A DNA stretch of 64,000 nucleotides from NCBI RefSeq assembly GCF_025336525.1, contig NZ_JAOCZP010000011.1:62001-126000 (forward strand), given 5' to 3'. This stretch comes from Chelativorans salis. Lineage in GTDB: Bacteria; Pseudomonadota; Alphaproteobacteria; Rhizobiales; Rhizobiaceae. Under the pieces are notes generated by a model. It was not told the origin of the DNA and ran no database searches. It saw nothing but the letters and a program-made list of their open reading frames with translations. Shown here in pieces: positions 9,416 to 18,001 of this stretch; the first letter of the stretch is position 1, and each line of letters opens with the position of its first letter. Made by a program: the position numbers and the translations under genes.

Positions 9416-10459
9416 TCAGTCCAGTGCTGCCAGCACGGCATTGGTGATCTCATCTGTGCGGTTGCGGCCGGCGACGGTGCCGATGCCCCGTGCGGTTACC
9501 GCCTCCAGCGCAAACATGATCCGCTCCGCCGCGCTGCTCTCGCCCAGATGGTCGAGCATGAGCGCGCCGGACCAGATGGCTGCGATCGGATTGGCGATGC
9601 CGAGATGCGCGATATCGGGAGCCGAGCCGTGGACCGGCTCGAACATCGACGGGACACTCCTGTCGGGATTGATGTTCGCGGAAGCGGCGAAGCCGAGACC
9701 GCCCTGAATAGCCGCCCCAAGATCCGTCAGGATATCGCCGAAGAGGTTTGAAGCGACAATCACATCCAGGCTCTCCGGAACCATGACCATACGCGCGGCC
9801 ATGGCGTCGATGTGATAGCTCGTGACCTCGACGTCAGGATATTGCTCAGCCAGTTCCCGGGTGACTTCGTCCCAGAACACCATGGAGTGCTTCTGCGCAT
9901 TCGACTTGGTGACCGATGCGAGTTTCCCGCGCCGGGACCTCGCCTGCTCGAAGGCGAAACGCAGGATGCGTTCCACGCCCCTGCGGGTAAATATCCCCGT
10001 TTCCACGGCCACTTCGTTGTCCGTGCCCCGATGGACGCGGCCCCCGGCGCCGGAATATTCGCCTTCTGTATTCTCGCGAATGCAGAGAATGTCGAATTCC
10101 GTCTTCTTGAGCGGTCCCTCGACGCTGGGCAGCAGCCGATGAGGGCGAATGTTGGCGTATTGCTGGAACGCCTTGCGTATCGGCAGTAGCAGGCCGTGAA
10201 GCGACAGCGAGTCAGGCACCTTCTCCGGCCAGCCGACCGCGCCCAGGAGGATCGAGTCGAAACGGTTTAGCGTCTCGATGCCGTCCTCCGGCATCATTCT
10301 GCCAGTTTCGAGATAATAGTCGCACGACCAAGGAAATCGTGTCCCCTCGAGGATCATGCCCGCGCCATGGGCTGCCGCAAGCAACACGTGCCAGGCCGCT
10401 TCCATCACATCACGGCCGATGCCGTCACCCGGGATGATTGCTATCGAATGCGTCTTCAT
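9416..10459 (-). CDS. Tartrate dehydrogenase / isopropylmalate-type beta-decarboxylating dehydrogenase
   Basis: 347-aa member of the isocitrate/isopropylmalate dehydrogenase family. IPGDGIGRDVMEAA starts at residue 9. CDYYLETGRMMPEDG and LGAVGWPEKVPDSLSL resemble tartrate and D-malate dehydrogenases more than LeuB. The substrate-binding block RENTEGEYSGAGGR is present, as are the metal-binding DILTDLGAAIQGGLG and the NAD-binding EPVHGSAPDIA. It lies 15 nt upstream of the semialdehyde dehydrogenase and 6 nt downstream of another aldehyde dehydrogenase in one operon. It should oxidatively decarboxylate a malate-like 2-hydroxy diacid; the exact substrate is not readable from sequence. Confidence 0.9.
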   Translation of the reverse strand: MKTHSIAIIPGDGIGRDVMEAAWHVLLAAAHGAGMILEGTRFPWSCDYYLETGRMMPEDGIETLNRFDSILLGAVGWPEKVPDSLSLHGLLLPIRKAFQQYANIRPHRLLPSVEGPLKKTEFDILCIRENTEGEYSGAGGRVHRGTDNEVAVETGIFTRRGVERILRFAFEQARSRRGKLASVTKSNAQKHSMVFWDEVTRELAEQYPDVEVTSYHIDAMAARMVMVPESLDVIVASNLFGDILTDLGAAIQGGLGFAASANINPDRSVPSMFEPVHGSAPDIAHLGIANPIAAIWSGALMLDHLGESSAAERIMFALEAVTARGIGTVAGRNRTDEITNAVLAALD

Positions 10460-10465
10460 CGTTCC

Positions 10466-11929
10466 TCACAGGGCAATCAGCACGCTCTTGCTCTTGCGAT
10501 TGGCAAGATAGGCTTCGCGTCCGAGATCCTTGCCGATGCCCGAGCGCTTGTAACCGCCGGTCGGGAGGATGTGATCGCGCGAGCGGCTGTAGCGGTTGAC
10601 CCAAACCGTACCGGCCTGCAGCGCGCGGGTGATGCGCACTGCCCGGGAGAGGTCGCGTGTGAAAAGACCCGCGGCAAGGCCGTAGACCGGATGATCGGCG
10701 AGCGCGACCGCCTCTTCTTCCTCGCGGAAGGTTTGAACCGTCAGCACGGGGCCGAAGATTTCTTCCTGCACCGCCGGTGAGTCCTGCTGGACGCCGGCAA
10801 GCAGCGTCGGCTGGTAGAAGTAGCCTGGATGGTCCATGGCCGCCCCGCCGACCAGGCGTTCGGCCCCCTCCCTGCCTGCAGCCTGGACGAGCCTGTGAAT
10901 GCGCTGGAGCTGCCGTTCCGAGATGATCGGTGAATAGGTGCTCGTCTCGTCCCAAGTCGGCCCGGCACTTACCGCCTTCATGCGAGCGGCAATGGCGGCG
11001 ACAACCGGCGCGGCCACGCTTTCCTCGATGATGAGCCGGGACCCCGCCACGCATGCCTGACCGGCATTGGCGAGAATGCTGGTGACAATCGCATTGGCGG
11101 CGAGGTCGAGGTCAGCGTCGGCGAAAACCAGCTGCGGGCTCTTGCCGCCGAGCTCCAGCGTCATGGGTTTCACGCCGGTGCGCGCGATATTCTCCATGAT
11201 GGCCGAGCCGGCCGCCGTCGAACCGGTAAAGCTGAGCTTTGCAATGTCCGGATGGGCGGTGATGGCGGCCCCCGTCGTCGGGCCGTCGCCGAGGACGATA
11301 TTGATCAAGCCAGACGGCAGGCCTGCACGCTCGGCAAGCTCCGCGATGAAGAGCGTCGAAAACGGCGTCAACTCCGAGGGCTTCAAGACGACCGCATTGC
11401 CTGCGGCCAGCGCCGGCCCGAGCTTCCAGCCGGCCATGGAAAGCGGCACGTTCCATGGCGTGATCGCGCCTACGACTCCGTAAGGCTCGCTCATCACCAT
11501 ACCGAGACTGGCGTCCCCGGTCGGCACGACGTCGCCGCCTTCCTTGTCGGCGAATTCGGCGAAGAAGCGGATCTGCTCGGCCGTCACCGCAATATCGCCT
11601 TCGATCAGCTGGCCGACGGGACGCGTGGAGCAGAAGGCCTCCAGTCGCGCCAGGGTGACTGCCTCGGCCTCCATGAGGTCGGCCCAGCGGTGCAAGAGGT
11701 TGGTGCGCCGGCGCGGCGGACACGTAGCCCAGCCGCTGTCACGCAAGGCTTTCTTCGCGGTTGCCACCGCCTGGTCGACGAAGTCCTCCGAGGCGATCGG
11801 ACAGGCGCCGAATTCCTTGCCATCGGAGGGACGGTGCATCGGCAGTACGCCCCTCGCCGGCACGCAGGCGCCGCCGATGAAGTGCCCCTTTGGAAGGTCA
11901 AGGCGGTCTGGATCAAAGCTGAGCGACAT
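10466..11929 (-). CDS. NAD(P)-dependent aldehyde dehydrogenase
   Basis: 487-aa aldehyde dehydrogenase. Family blocks are GAITPWNVPLSMAGWKLGPA near residue 154, KPSELTPFST near 183, FTGSTAAG near 234, Glu259 in LELGG and catalytic Cys293 in NAGQACVAGSR. The start at 11929 (MSLSFDPDRL) is preferred because a further upstream ATG at 12007 would overlap the cupin gene and adds non-family sequence. The overall layout is that of betaine-aldehyde/4-aminobutyraldehyde (PuuC-like) enzymes. It follows the cupin gene by 29 nt and precedes the tartrate-type dehydrogenase by 6 nt. It probably oxidises the aldehyde made by the flavoprotein or aminotransferase of this island. Confidence 0.9.
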   Translation of the reverse strand: MSLSFDPDRLDLPKGHFIGGACVPARGVLPMHRPSDGKEFGACPIASEDFVDQAVATAKKALRDSGWATCPPRRRTNLLHRWADLMEAEAVTLARLEAFCSTRPVGQLIEGDIAVTAEQIRFFAEFADKEGGDVVPTGDASLGMVMSEPYGVVGAITPWNVPLSMAGWKLGPALAAGNAVVLKPSELTPFSTLFIAELAERAGLPSGLINIVLGDGPTTGAAITAHPDIAKLSFTGSTAAGSAIMENIARTGVKPMTLELGGKSPQLVFADADLDLAANAIVTSILANAGQACVAGSRLIIEESVAAPVVAAIAARMKAVSAGPTWDETSTYSPIISERQLQRIHRLVQAAGREGAERLVGGAAMDHPGYFYQPTLLAGVQQDSPAVQEEIFGPVLTVQTFREEEEAVALADHPVYGLAAGLFTRDLSRAVRITRALQAGTVWVNRYSRSRDHILPTGGYKRSGIGKDLGREAYLANRKSKSVLIAL

Positions 11930-11958
11930 GGGCAAGCCTATAGGTAGCGGTGCTCGTG

Positions 11959-12312
11959 TCAGGTGACGGTCACGTAGATTTTCCGCACCGTCTCGATCGT
12001 CTTCCACACGCCGACATAGCCGGGTTTGAGCACGAAACTGTCGCCGGCGCGATAGATGACCGGCTCCTTGCCCTTCTCGGTCAGCTCAATCACGCCGTTC
12101 AGAATGTGGCAGAACTCAAACGTCTCGCCCTTGATCGAGTGCGTCTCGCCTGGAGTGGCTTCCCAGACGCCGGTATTCACACTGCCGTCCTTGTCGCTGT
12201 CCTGCGCCCACGTCTTGAAGGCGGGATTGCCTGCGATCAGCCGGTCTGGCGCAGGGGTCGCGTGCTTCGGTTCGAAGGAGGGGTTCGGGTCGATGGTTTT
12301 GAGTAGCGTCAT
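11959..12312 (-). CDS. Small cupin-domain protein (Cupin_3 / DUF861 type)
   Basis: 117-aa single-domain cupin. Start ATG 12312 has a well-placed AGGAG. The protein shows the beta-barrel pattern of DUF861 proteins: WEATPGETHSIKGETFEFCHILNG around residues 50-75, then GDSFVLKPGYVGVWKTIETVRKIYV at the end. Relatives are small proteins often found beside flavin-dependent amine or amino-acid oxidoreductases and aldehyde dehydrogenases. Their role is not well fixed and may be small-molecule binding or isomerisation. It lies between the 2-hydroxyacid dehydrogenase and the aldehyde dehydrogenase in one operon. Confidence 0.85.
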   Translation of the reverse strand: MTLLKTIDPNPSFEPKHATPAPDRLIAGNPAFKTWAQDSDKDGSVNTGVWEATPGETHSIKGETFEFCHILNGVIELTEKGKEPVIYRAGDSFVLKPGYVGVWKTIETVRKIYVTVT

Positions 12313-12344
12313 TGTATTCTCCTGTTTTTCTTGAACGAGAGGGG

Positions 12345-13268
12345 TCAATAACCGCGGCTGCGGTCGACAAGCCCGATTGGGTCGATCCCGTCCTCGTGCC
12401 TGCGGATATTCTCGATGACAGCCCTTGCGGCGCTCCGCGGGGAGGTCACGCTGGCAATGTGCGGGGTCAGAAGCGCCTTGGGATGGCGCCAGAACGGGTG
12501 GCCGGAAGGAAGTGGTTCGGGTTCAGTCACATCGATTACGGCGCTCGAGATCTGCCCGTTATCGAGCGCCTCGAGCAATGCGCCGTGATCGAGTTGCGGT
12601 CCGCGTCCTACATGGACAAGGCTGGCGCCGCAGGGCAGCGCTGAAAACAGTTCGGCATCCAGTATGCCGTGCGTTTCTGCCGTGAGCGGCAACAGACATA
12701 CGAGAATGTCGGTTTGCCCGAGAAAGCTCTTCAACTCGGAACGCCCGCTATAGCAGGCGACGCCCGGAATGCTACGCGGAGATCGGCTCCAGCCCTGAAG
12801 CTGAAAACCAAAGGGTTCCAGCCGCTCCAGCACGGCGGCACCCAAAACGCCAAGGCCGAGGACGCCTACACGGCGCTCGCGAGCCTGGCGTGCCGATCGG
12901 GCCCGCCAGACAGCGTCGGCCTGCTGGGCGAGATAGCCGGGCAGATCGCGATGCAGGGCCAGCACAGCCATTGTCGCATATTCCTGCATCATGCGAACGA
13001 TCTCCTCGTCCACCATGCGCACGAGCTTGACGGTGGGAGGCAGCCCAGTGGTATCGATCTGATCGACACCGGCTCCAATCGAGAACAGCACTTCGAGATT
13101 TCGATATTGCTGAATACCTTCGGGCGCGGTCCAGGTCAGCAGATACCGTACTTCAGCAGCATCGACCGCGTCGGGCCGGGAAGCGAAACGCAGGCCGGGT
13201 AGTTCGCGGGCAAACTCAGCCGCGAAGACTTTCGCTCGTTCGGCATCTGAATTGAACAGGAAAGCCAT
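12345..13268 (-). CDS. D-isomer-specific 2-hydroxyacid dehydrogenase, GhrA-like
   Basis: 307-aa oxidoreductase of the glyoxylate/hydroxypyruvate reductase A group. The NAD-binding motif is GVLGLGVLG near residue 138. The catalytic Arg is in HVGRGPQL, Glu in [14 protein letters not shown] and His in LTPHIASVT. The short N-terminal half and the [10 protein letters not shown] motif fit GhrA rather than SerA. It is the second gene of the operon after the ArgE-like gene and 32 nt before the cupin gene. It may interconvert a 2-oxo acid and its 2-hydroxy acid, possibly linked to the tartrate-type dehydrogenase two genes downstream. Confidence 0.88.
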   Translation of the reverse strand: MAFLFNSDAERAKVFAAEFARELPGLRFASRPDAVDAAEVRYLLTWTAPEGIQQYRNLEVLFSIGAGVDQIDTTGLPPTVKLVRMVDEEIVRMMQEYATMAVLALHRDLPGYLAQQADAVWRARSARQARERRVGVLGLGVLGAAVLERLEPFGFQLQGWSRSPRSIPGVACYSGRSELKSFLGQTDILVCLLPLTAETHGILDAELFSALPCGASLVHVGRGPQLDHGALLEALDNGQISSAVIDVTEPEPLPSGHPFWRHPKALLTPHIASVTSPRSAARAVIENIRRHEDGIDPIGLVDRSRGY

Positions 13269-13352
13269 CTGCCATCTCTTTCGGTTCTATGCGGCCAAGC
13301 ATGACGCAGCCCGGCGGCAGAATGCGCCGAAGGACGACGGCCGAGCGGCACA

Positions 13353-14495
13353 TCACATCGAATTATGATCCTCAGCCTGCAGGCGTGCGCCGATCGCTTC
13401 GATCAGCATTTGGCAGGCGGCGAGTTCGCCGGTTTCGATATATTCGTCGGGCCTGTGCGCACGGGCGATATCGCCGGGGCCGCAGATGATGGCCGGCAGG
13501 CCGGCGGCCTCGAAAAGACCGGCTTCCGTGCCGTAGCTAACGGCAGCTATGGGGTCATGGCCCGTCAGTTCCGAGAGAAGCGTTGCGAGGCTTTCGTTTT
13601 CCCGCGATGACAACGCCGGATAGCTGGACAGGAGCGTCCACTCGATCCCGAACCCTTCTTTTGCCAGTGCTACCGCCTCCGCCTTGATCGAGGCAAGCAG
13701 ACGCATTGGGTCAACCCCGGCAATGGCCCGCGCCTCCAGTTCCACCGCGCAAGTGTCGGGGATGATGTTGACCCCCTGCCCTCCCTGGACGACGCCGACC
13801 TGCAGCGAAGAAAATGGTGGCGTGAAGCTGCCGTCGAACGGCCCCTTCTCCAGCGCTTTCGCTTGCGCCACTGCTTCGTTGAGCACAGCCGCCATGGCGT
13901 GGATGGCATTGAGGCCCTGATCCGGGCGCGAGGAATGCCCCGAACGACCCGTGATCGCCAGCCGCACCGCAGCCTTTCCCTTGTGCGCTCGGATGGGCGT
14001 GAGGCCGCTCGGTTCGCCGATGATACAGCCAAGGGGTGGGGCGCAGAGCTCAGGCAGCCGCGCGATCATGTGTGGCACGCCATGGCAGCCCGCTTCCTCG
14101 TCATAGGAGAAGGCAAGATGTATGGGCCGGGCGAGCCGCCGAGCACCAAGGGCGGGCAATGCCGCGAGCACCGCCGCCAGGAAGCCTTTCATATCGCTGC
14201 TGCCGCGCCCGTAGAGGCGCTCGCCATCGCGGCGCAGGCGGAAAGGATCTGACGACCATTCCGGCTCGCCGGCAGGCACCACGTCCATATGCCCGGACAA
14301 AACATAGCCCGGCACGTCGCGCGGGCCGAGCGTGGCGAACAGGTTGGCCCTATCCCCTTCCGGACCGGGCAGCACCGTCACGGTGGCACCGACGCCTTCG
14401 GCGTAAGCCCGAATCCAGCTCACAATTTCATCGTTCGGTCGACCAACGACCGTGGGGAAGGCGACAAGTCGTGCGAGGATTTCTTCGGCGTTCAA
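13353..14495 (-). CDS. ArgE/DapE-family metallopeptidase (N-acyl amino acid deacylase)
   Basis: 380-aa M20-family zinc hydrolase when started at TTG 14495, which has GGAG seven bases upstream. An ATG at 14555 gives 400 aa, with 20 extra residues of non-family look. Metal ligand motifs are VLSGHMDVVPAGE, YGRGSSDMKG, YDEEAGCHGVPHM and IIGEPS. The dimerisation domain starts at about RAHKGKAAVRLAITGRSGHSS. It should remove an acyl group (acetyl, succinyl or similar) from an amino acid. This suggests that the acetyltransferases of this island and this deacylase act in one protection/deprotection route. It is the first gene of the 14.5-7.9 kb operon. Confidence 0.88.
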   Translation of the reverse strand: MNAEEILARLVAFPTVVGRPNDEIVSWIRAYAEGVGATVTVLPGPEGDRANLFATLGPRDVPGYVLSGHMDVVPAGEPEWSSDPFRLRRDGERLYGRGSSDMKGFLAAVLAALPALGARRLARPIHLAFSYDEEAGCHGVPHMIARLPELCAPPLGCIIGEPSGLTPIRAHKGKAAVRLAITGRSGHSSRPDQGLNAIHAMAAVLNEAVAQAKALEKGPFDGSFTPPFSSLQVGVVQGGQGVNIIPDTCAVELEARAIAGVDPMRLLASIKAEAVALAKEGFGIEWTLLSSYPALSSRENESLATLLSELTGHDPIAAVSYGTEAGLFEAAGLPAIICGPGDIARAHRPDEYIETGELAACQMLIEAIGARLQAEDHNSM

Positions 14496-14572
14496 GCGGT
14501 CGCTCCGGCAATTGGATCGGATGCTGCGAGGGTAGGCAGGCATCGACCGCGTCACCTGCCGAAAACGCGGCA

Positions 14573-14595
14573 GATTCGGCGCAAGATTCCGAATC
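14573..14595. promoter_or_regulatory. Candidate operator: 7-bp inverted repeat in a divergent promoter region
   Basis: GATTCGG (14573-14579) and CCGAATC (14589-14595) form a perfect 7-bp inverted repeat with a 9-nt spacer. It lies in the 179-nt gap between the divergent ArgE-like and flavoprotein genes. One such site could control both operons. No regulator gene is adjacent, so the partner is unknown. Confidence 0.4.
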
Positions 14596-14674
14596 CTATC
14601 GGTCTATAGATGAATTCTGCGGAGGCGATGAACCGATACTGCTACCAACATTGCAAGAATTAAAGGCCTAGTTC

Positions 14675-16000
14675 ATGTCACCCGTTGCCCACCGGATCAG
14701 CAGTGATGAAAGACTTCCCGCTTCGGCGGACGTCGTTGTGATCGGAGGCGGTATCGTCGGCGCGAGCGCGGCATATTTCCTGGCGCGACGTGGCCTGTCT
14801 GTGGCGCTCCTCGAAAAGGGGTATGTCGGGTGCGAGCAGTCGAGCCGGAACTGGGGCTGGTGCCGTCAGCAAAACCGCGATGCGCGGGAATTGCCGCTCT
14901 CCGGCCTGGCCTTGCGTCTGTGGGACCAGCTGACCGAAGAGATCGGGCAGGACCTCGGCTTCCGGCGCTGCGGTCTGGTCTATGCGACGGACAATCCCAA
15001 GCAGCTTGCCGAATGGGAAAAGTGGCGCGAGACAGCACGACAGTTTAACGTCAACACGCGGATGCTGACAGCCGCCGAGGCCGGTGCTGCCGTTCCCGGA
15101 GGCCACGGTCGCAATTGGCTGGGCGGGGTAAACTCGGTAGATGACGGCAAGGCTGAACCGTGGCTCGCCGCGCCCCGGATTGCCGAGGGGGCGCGCACGC
15201 ATGGCGCGACCATTCACCAGGACTGCGCTGCACGCGGCCTTGATCTCACGAATGGAAGGGTGAGCGGCGTCGTCACCGAAAAAGGGTTGATCCGGACCAA
15301 TGCAGTGCTTTGCGCCGCCGGCGCCTGGGCTTCGGCTTTCCTGCGCATGCATGGAATTTCCTTTCCGCAGGCCAGCATCCGCCAGAGCACGCTTCGCACC
15401 GGCCCTGCGCCGAATCTTGGCGAAGCGATCTACACACCCGACTGCGCGCTCACGCGCCGGATTGACGGCAGCTACACATTGGCGATCAGCGGCAAGGCGA
15501 CGCTCGAACTCACGCCACAAGGGATCCGCCATGCACGCGCCTTCCTGCCGATGTTCGTCAAGCGGCTGAAGGCAATCGAGATCGGCATCAGCCGGTCCTT
15601 CTTCGAAGGGCCGGAGGCTTTCGGGAAGTGGCGCATGGACAGGCCCACGCCTTTCGAGCGCATCCGCGTGCTCGACCCCCTTCCCGATGCACGCGTAATC
15701 AAAAAAATAATGGCGCGAGTGAAAGCCCTGTTTCCGGCCATGTCCGGCGTCGAGATGGCTTCCTCCTGGGGGGGCTACGTCGATTCCACCCCGGATGCCG
15801 TGCCGGTGATCTCGCATGGTGAAGCGGTGCCGGGCCTGTTTATCGCCGCCGGCTGCTCCGGGCACGGCTTCGGCATCGGCCCTGGCATCGGCCATCTCGC
15901 GGCGGACCTAGTTGCCGGCGAAACGCCGTGTGTCGATCCCACACCGTTCCGCCTGTCGCGGTTCCGTGACGGCTCGAAAGTTCAAGTGGGAAGCATCTGA
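14675..16000 (+). CDS. FAD-dependent oxidoreductase, DadA/DAO family
   Basis: 441-aa flavoprotein of the D-amino-acid dehydrogenase/sarcosine oxidase superfamily. The ADP-binding motif VVVIGGGIVGASAAYFLA is at about residues 20-37. VALLEKGYVGCEQSSRNWGWCRQQNRD carries the flavin-binding Arg/Trp-rich block, and the C-terminal motif is AAGCSGHGFGIGPGIGHLAAD. It is transcribed away from the ArgE-like operon. Its TGA overlaps the ATG of the degraded class V aminotransferase (TGATG), indicating translational coupling before that gene decayed. Likely role is oxidation of an amino acid or secondary amine feeding the same pathway. Confidence 0.9.
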   Translation: MSPVAHRISSDERLPASADVVVIGGGIVGASAAYFLARRGLSVALLEKGYVGCEQSSRNWGWCRQQNRDARELPLSGLALRLWDQLTEEIGQDLGFRRCGLVYATDNPKQLAEWEKWRETARQFNVNTRMLTAAEAGAAVPGGHGRNWLGGVNSVDDGKAEPWLAAPRIAEGARTHGATIHQDCAARGLDLTNGRVSGVVTEKGLIRTNAVLCAAGAWASAFLRMHGISFPQASIRQSTLRTGPAPNLGEAIYTPDCALTRRIDGSYTLAISGKATLELTPQGIRHARAFLPMFVKRLKAIEIGISRSFFEGPEAFGKWRMDRPTPFERIRVLDPLPDARVIKKIMARVKALFPAMSGVEMASSWGGYVDSTPDAVPVISHGEAVPGLFIAAGCSGHGFGIGPGIGHLAADLVAGETPCVDPTPFRLSRFRDGSKVQVGSI

Positions 16001-16592
16001 TGTTCCGACGCAAAGGCCGGAAAGCACGGGAGGCAGCCGTGGACAATGCACAGGTGGTCGTTTCGGCGGCGTTCCGGGAAGAGGTTAGCACTACCTATTC
16101 AAAGCAGGAACCGCTGATGAATATCAATAATGCCGTCGTCAGCCCGCCGCCCCTCGTCGTCGAGCAAGCCGTTGACGAGGCCTACCGCCCCACCAACTGC
16201 AATCGCGACATTAGCATTTGGAGCAAATTGGACGCCGCGCTGCCCGAAACAAAGGCTGCGCCCGTTCGGCTGATTGACTGTGCGCCAACGGAAATTGCAC
16301 TGAACCGCAATTCCTCGGATGGATTATCAACGGAGACATTCCGGGTTTCCGGCTGTACACGCCGCTCGAGGGCGACGAGCGTGGGGCACTCAGCTTCTCT
16401 TCCGTCGATGGCGTTGATCTGAAAGCCTTGGAATGCGCATTGCGGGAGAGATGTCGGGTCCACGTCAAATGTCGCGAGGTCGAGCATCACTAAGGGTTGC
16501 GGGTGGCTTCTTCCCACATCTACATGCTGAAGCGCGATCTGGACCGTTGCGTGGCCGCCCTGCGTGACGCGGATGTCCAATTGAGCCTATAG
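16000..16592 (+). pseudogene. Class V aminotransferase (isopenicillin-N epimerase/cysteine desulfurase type), internally deleted
   Basis: The N-terminal part is still readable from ATG 16000. INNAVVSPPPLVVEQAVDEA, NRDISIW and PTEIALNRNSSDGLST match the start of class V aminotransferases. Near 16340 the sequence jumps, in another frame, straight to the C-terminal domain: FRLYTPLEGDERGALSFSS, then VDGVDLKALECALRERC, then SSHIYMLKRDLDRCVAALRD, ending at 16592. An in-frame TAA also breaks this part (16491-16493). The whole central region with the PLP lysine, some 200 residues, is missing. The remnant overlaps the preceding flavoprotein stop, so an intact gene once stood in this operon. It cannot encode an active enzyme. 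Confidence 0.8.
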
Positions 16593-16602
16593 GAGGCGTG
16601 GC

Positions 16603-17487
16603 ATGTTGCCCGAAGAAAGCTTTCCCCTCGACGCCATCACTGTCAGCCGGCAGGATATCCGCGAGGCCGACTTGACGGCGCTGCATGCGTTGTCGGTGAG
16701 CGTCAGTTGGCCCCATAGGGCGGAGGACTGGCAGTTCCTGCGCGAGTACGGGGAAGGCTATGTAGCGGTGGATGCGAGTGGCCGCGTCCACGCCTCAGCC
16801 ATGTGGTTTCCCTTTGGCAAGGACTTCGCCACGATCGGCATGGTGATCACCTCGCCACGGCTACAGGCCAATGGCGGGGGTAAGTGGCTGATGCAACACG
16901 TGCTTGAGCAGATAGGAGGCCGCGCCTTGGGTCTTCATGCCACGCGGGATGCTTACCGCCTCTATCGCTCCTACAGTTTCTCAGATGAACGGACGATCAA
17001 TCAGCACCAGGGGATTGCGGCGATCCCGCCTGACGTCGGCCCCGTTAACGGAGGGGAAATGAGAGAATTGCGGCGCGCCGACCATGCAGAATTGCTGGCT
17101 CTGGACAAGCGAACGACCGGCACGAACCGATCACGCCTTCTCTCAATGCTTGTCGAGCGGTCAGAAGGCATCGTGCTTTACCGCGACGGCGAGCTTGCGG
17201 CCTATGCTCTCGCGCGGCTCTTCGGGCGGGGAACGGTCATCGGTCCGGTCCTCGCGGCAAATGACGAAGATGCCGCGACAGTCGTGCGGCCCCATATTGC
17301 CGCCCGGATCGGCAAGTTCGTGCGGCTCGATACTGGTGCGACCACCGGCACCTTCACGCAATTCCTCACGCTGTCCGGCCTGCCGGTTTACGACACGGTA
17401 ACGCGCATGTCTCTCGGCCGACAGTGGCCCCTGGCCGCCTCGCCGGAGGCCGCGGTCTATGCACTGGCCGCGCAGGCGACAGGTTGA
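16603..17487 (+). CDS. Two-domain GNAT acetyltransferase, paralogue of the 4.9-kb gene
   Basis: 294-aa protein with an ideal AGGAGG six bases before ATG 16603. It has the same architecture as the protein at 4932-5768: an N-terminal GNAT fold with WPHRAEDW near residue 37, QHQG near 134 and an Acetyltransf_18-like C-terminus (RIGKFVRLDTG near 247). The acetyl-CoA loop reads QANGGGKWLM instead of R-x-x-G-x-G/A, so binding may be altered. It is preceded by the deleted aminotransferase and the DAO flavoprotein. Pairing of this GNAT type with an aminotransferase occurs twice in the island, which points to a shared amine or amino-acid pathway. Confidence 0.85.
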   Translation: MLPEESFPLDAITVSRQDIREADLTALHALSVSVSWPHRAEDWQFLREYGEGYVAVDASGRVHASAMWFPFGKDFATIGMVITSPRLQANGGGKWLMQHVLEQIGGRALGLHATRDAYRLYRSYSFSDERTINQHQGIAAIPPDVGPVNGGEMRELRRADHAELLALDKRTTGTNRSRLLSMLVERSEGIVLYRDGELAAYALARLFGRGTVIGPVLAANDEDAATVVRPHIAARIGKFVRLDTGATTGTFTQFLTLSGLPVYDTVTRMSLGRQWPLAASPEAAVYALAAQATG

Positions 17488-18001
17488 GGGACTTTCAGGG
17501 ACAGCAGAGGCCGAATGTTTGCGTATTTCGCTGATTGTAAGCAGCGGTCACAAACGATGGTGAATGCTCGTTTCATTTGATCGTGAGCGTGTATTTTACG
17601 CGAGCGGCGGCTCTGTTTCGGGCATTCTCGACGCTTTCGGGTGCCTTGTTCTCTGCGTGCTCGTCACTGGCGCTTGACGGGATCAGCTGGGTACGGAGCG
17701 GCTTGGTTGAAATCCCAGTCGGCTGATCTGACTAGCCGCATGCTACAGTATCGGCGCCATCTTCCACCCGAATGCGTCCGGCCCTCTCGATGAGGATGGA
17801 CCACTGATTCGGGACAGGCCAGAAACCTGTGACGTGCAGTGCTCGGTGCGGGAACTGCCCCTGGTCGTCCGCAGTCTCGTCGAGGGAGCAGGACATCATA
17901 TCCAGCGTGTCTTTCTTGGCAACGTGGCCGAAAAGTTTGTTCGCTGTCCGGCTATCTAGACAGCTTTCCGGCGGGATCAGTTCGAATCGTGACGGCGGCG
18001 T
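17488..18001. other. Gene-poor stretch between the amine island and the AbiE island
   Basis: About 510 nt with no reading frame that shows family character on either strand. Short frames around 17829-18137 have no recognisable domain. It probably holds worn recombination debris and the end of the acetyltransferase transcript. Confidence 0.5.
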
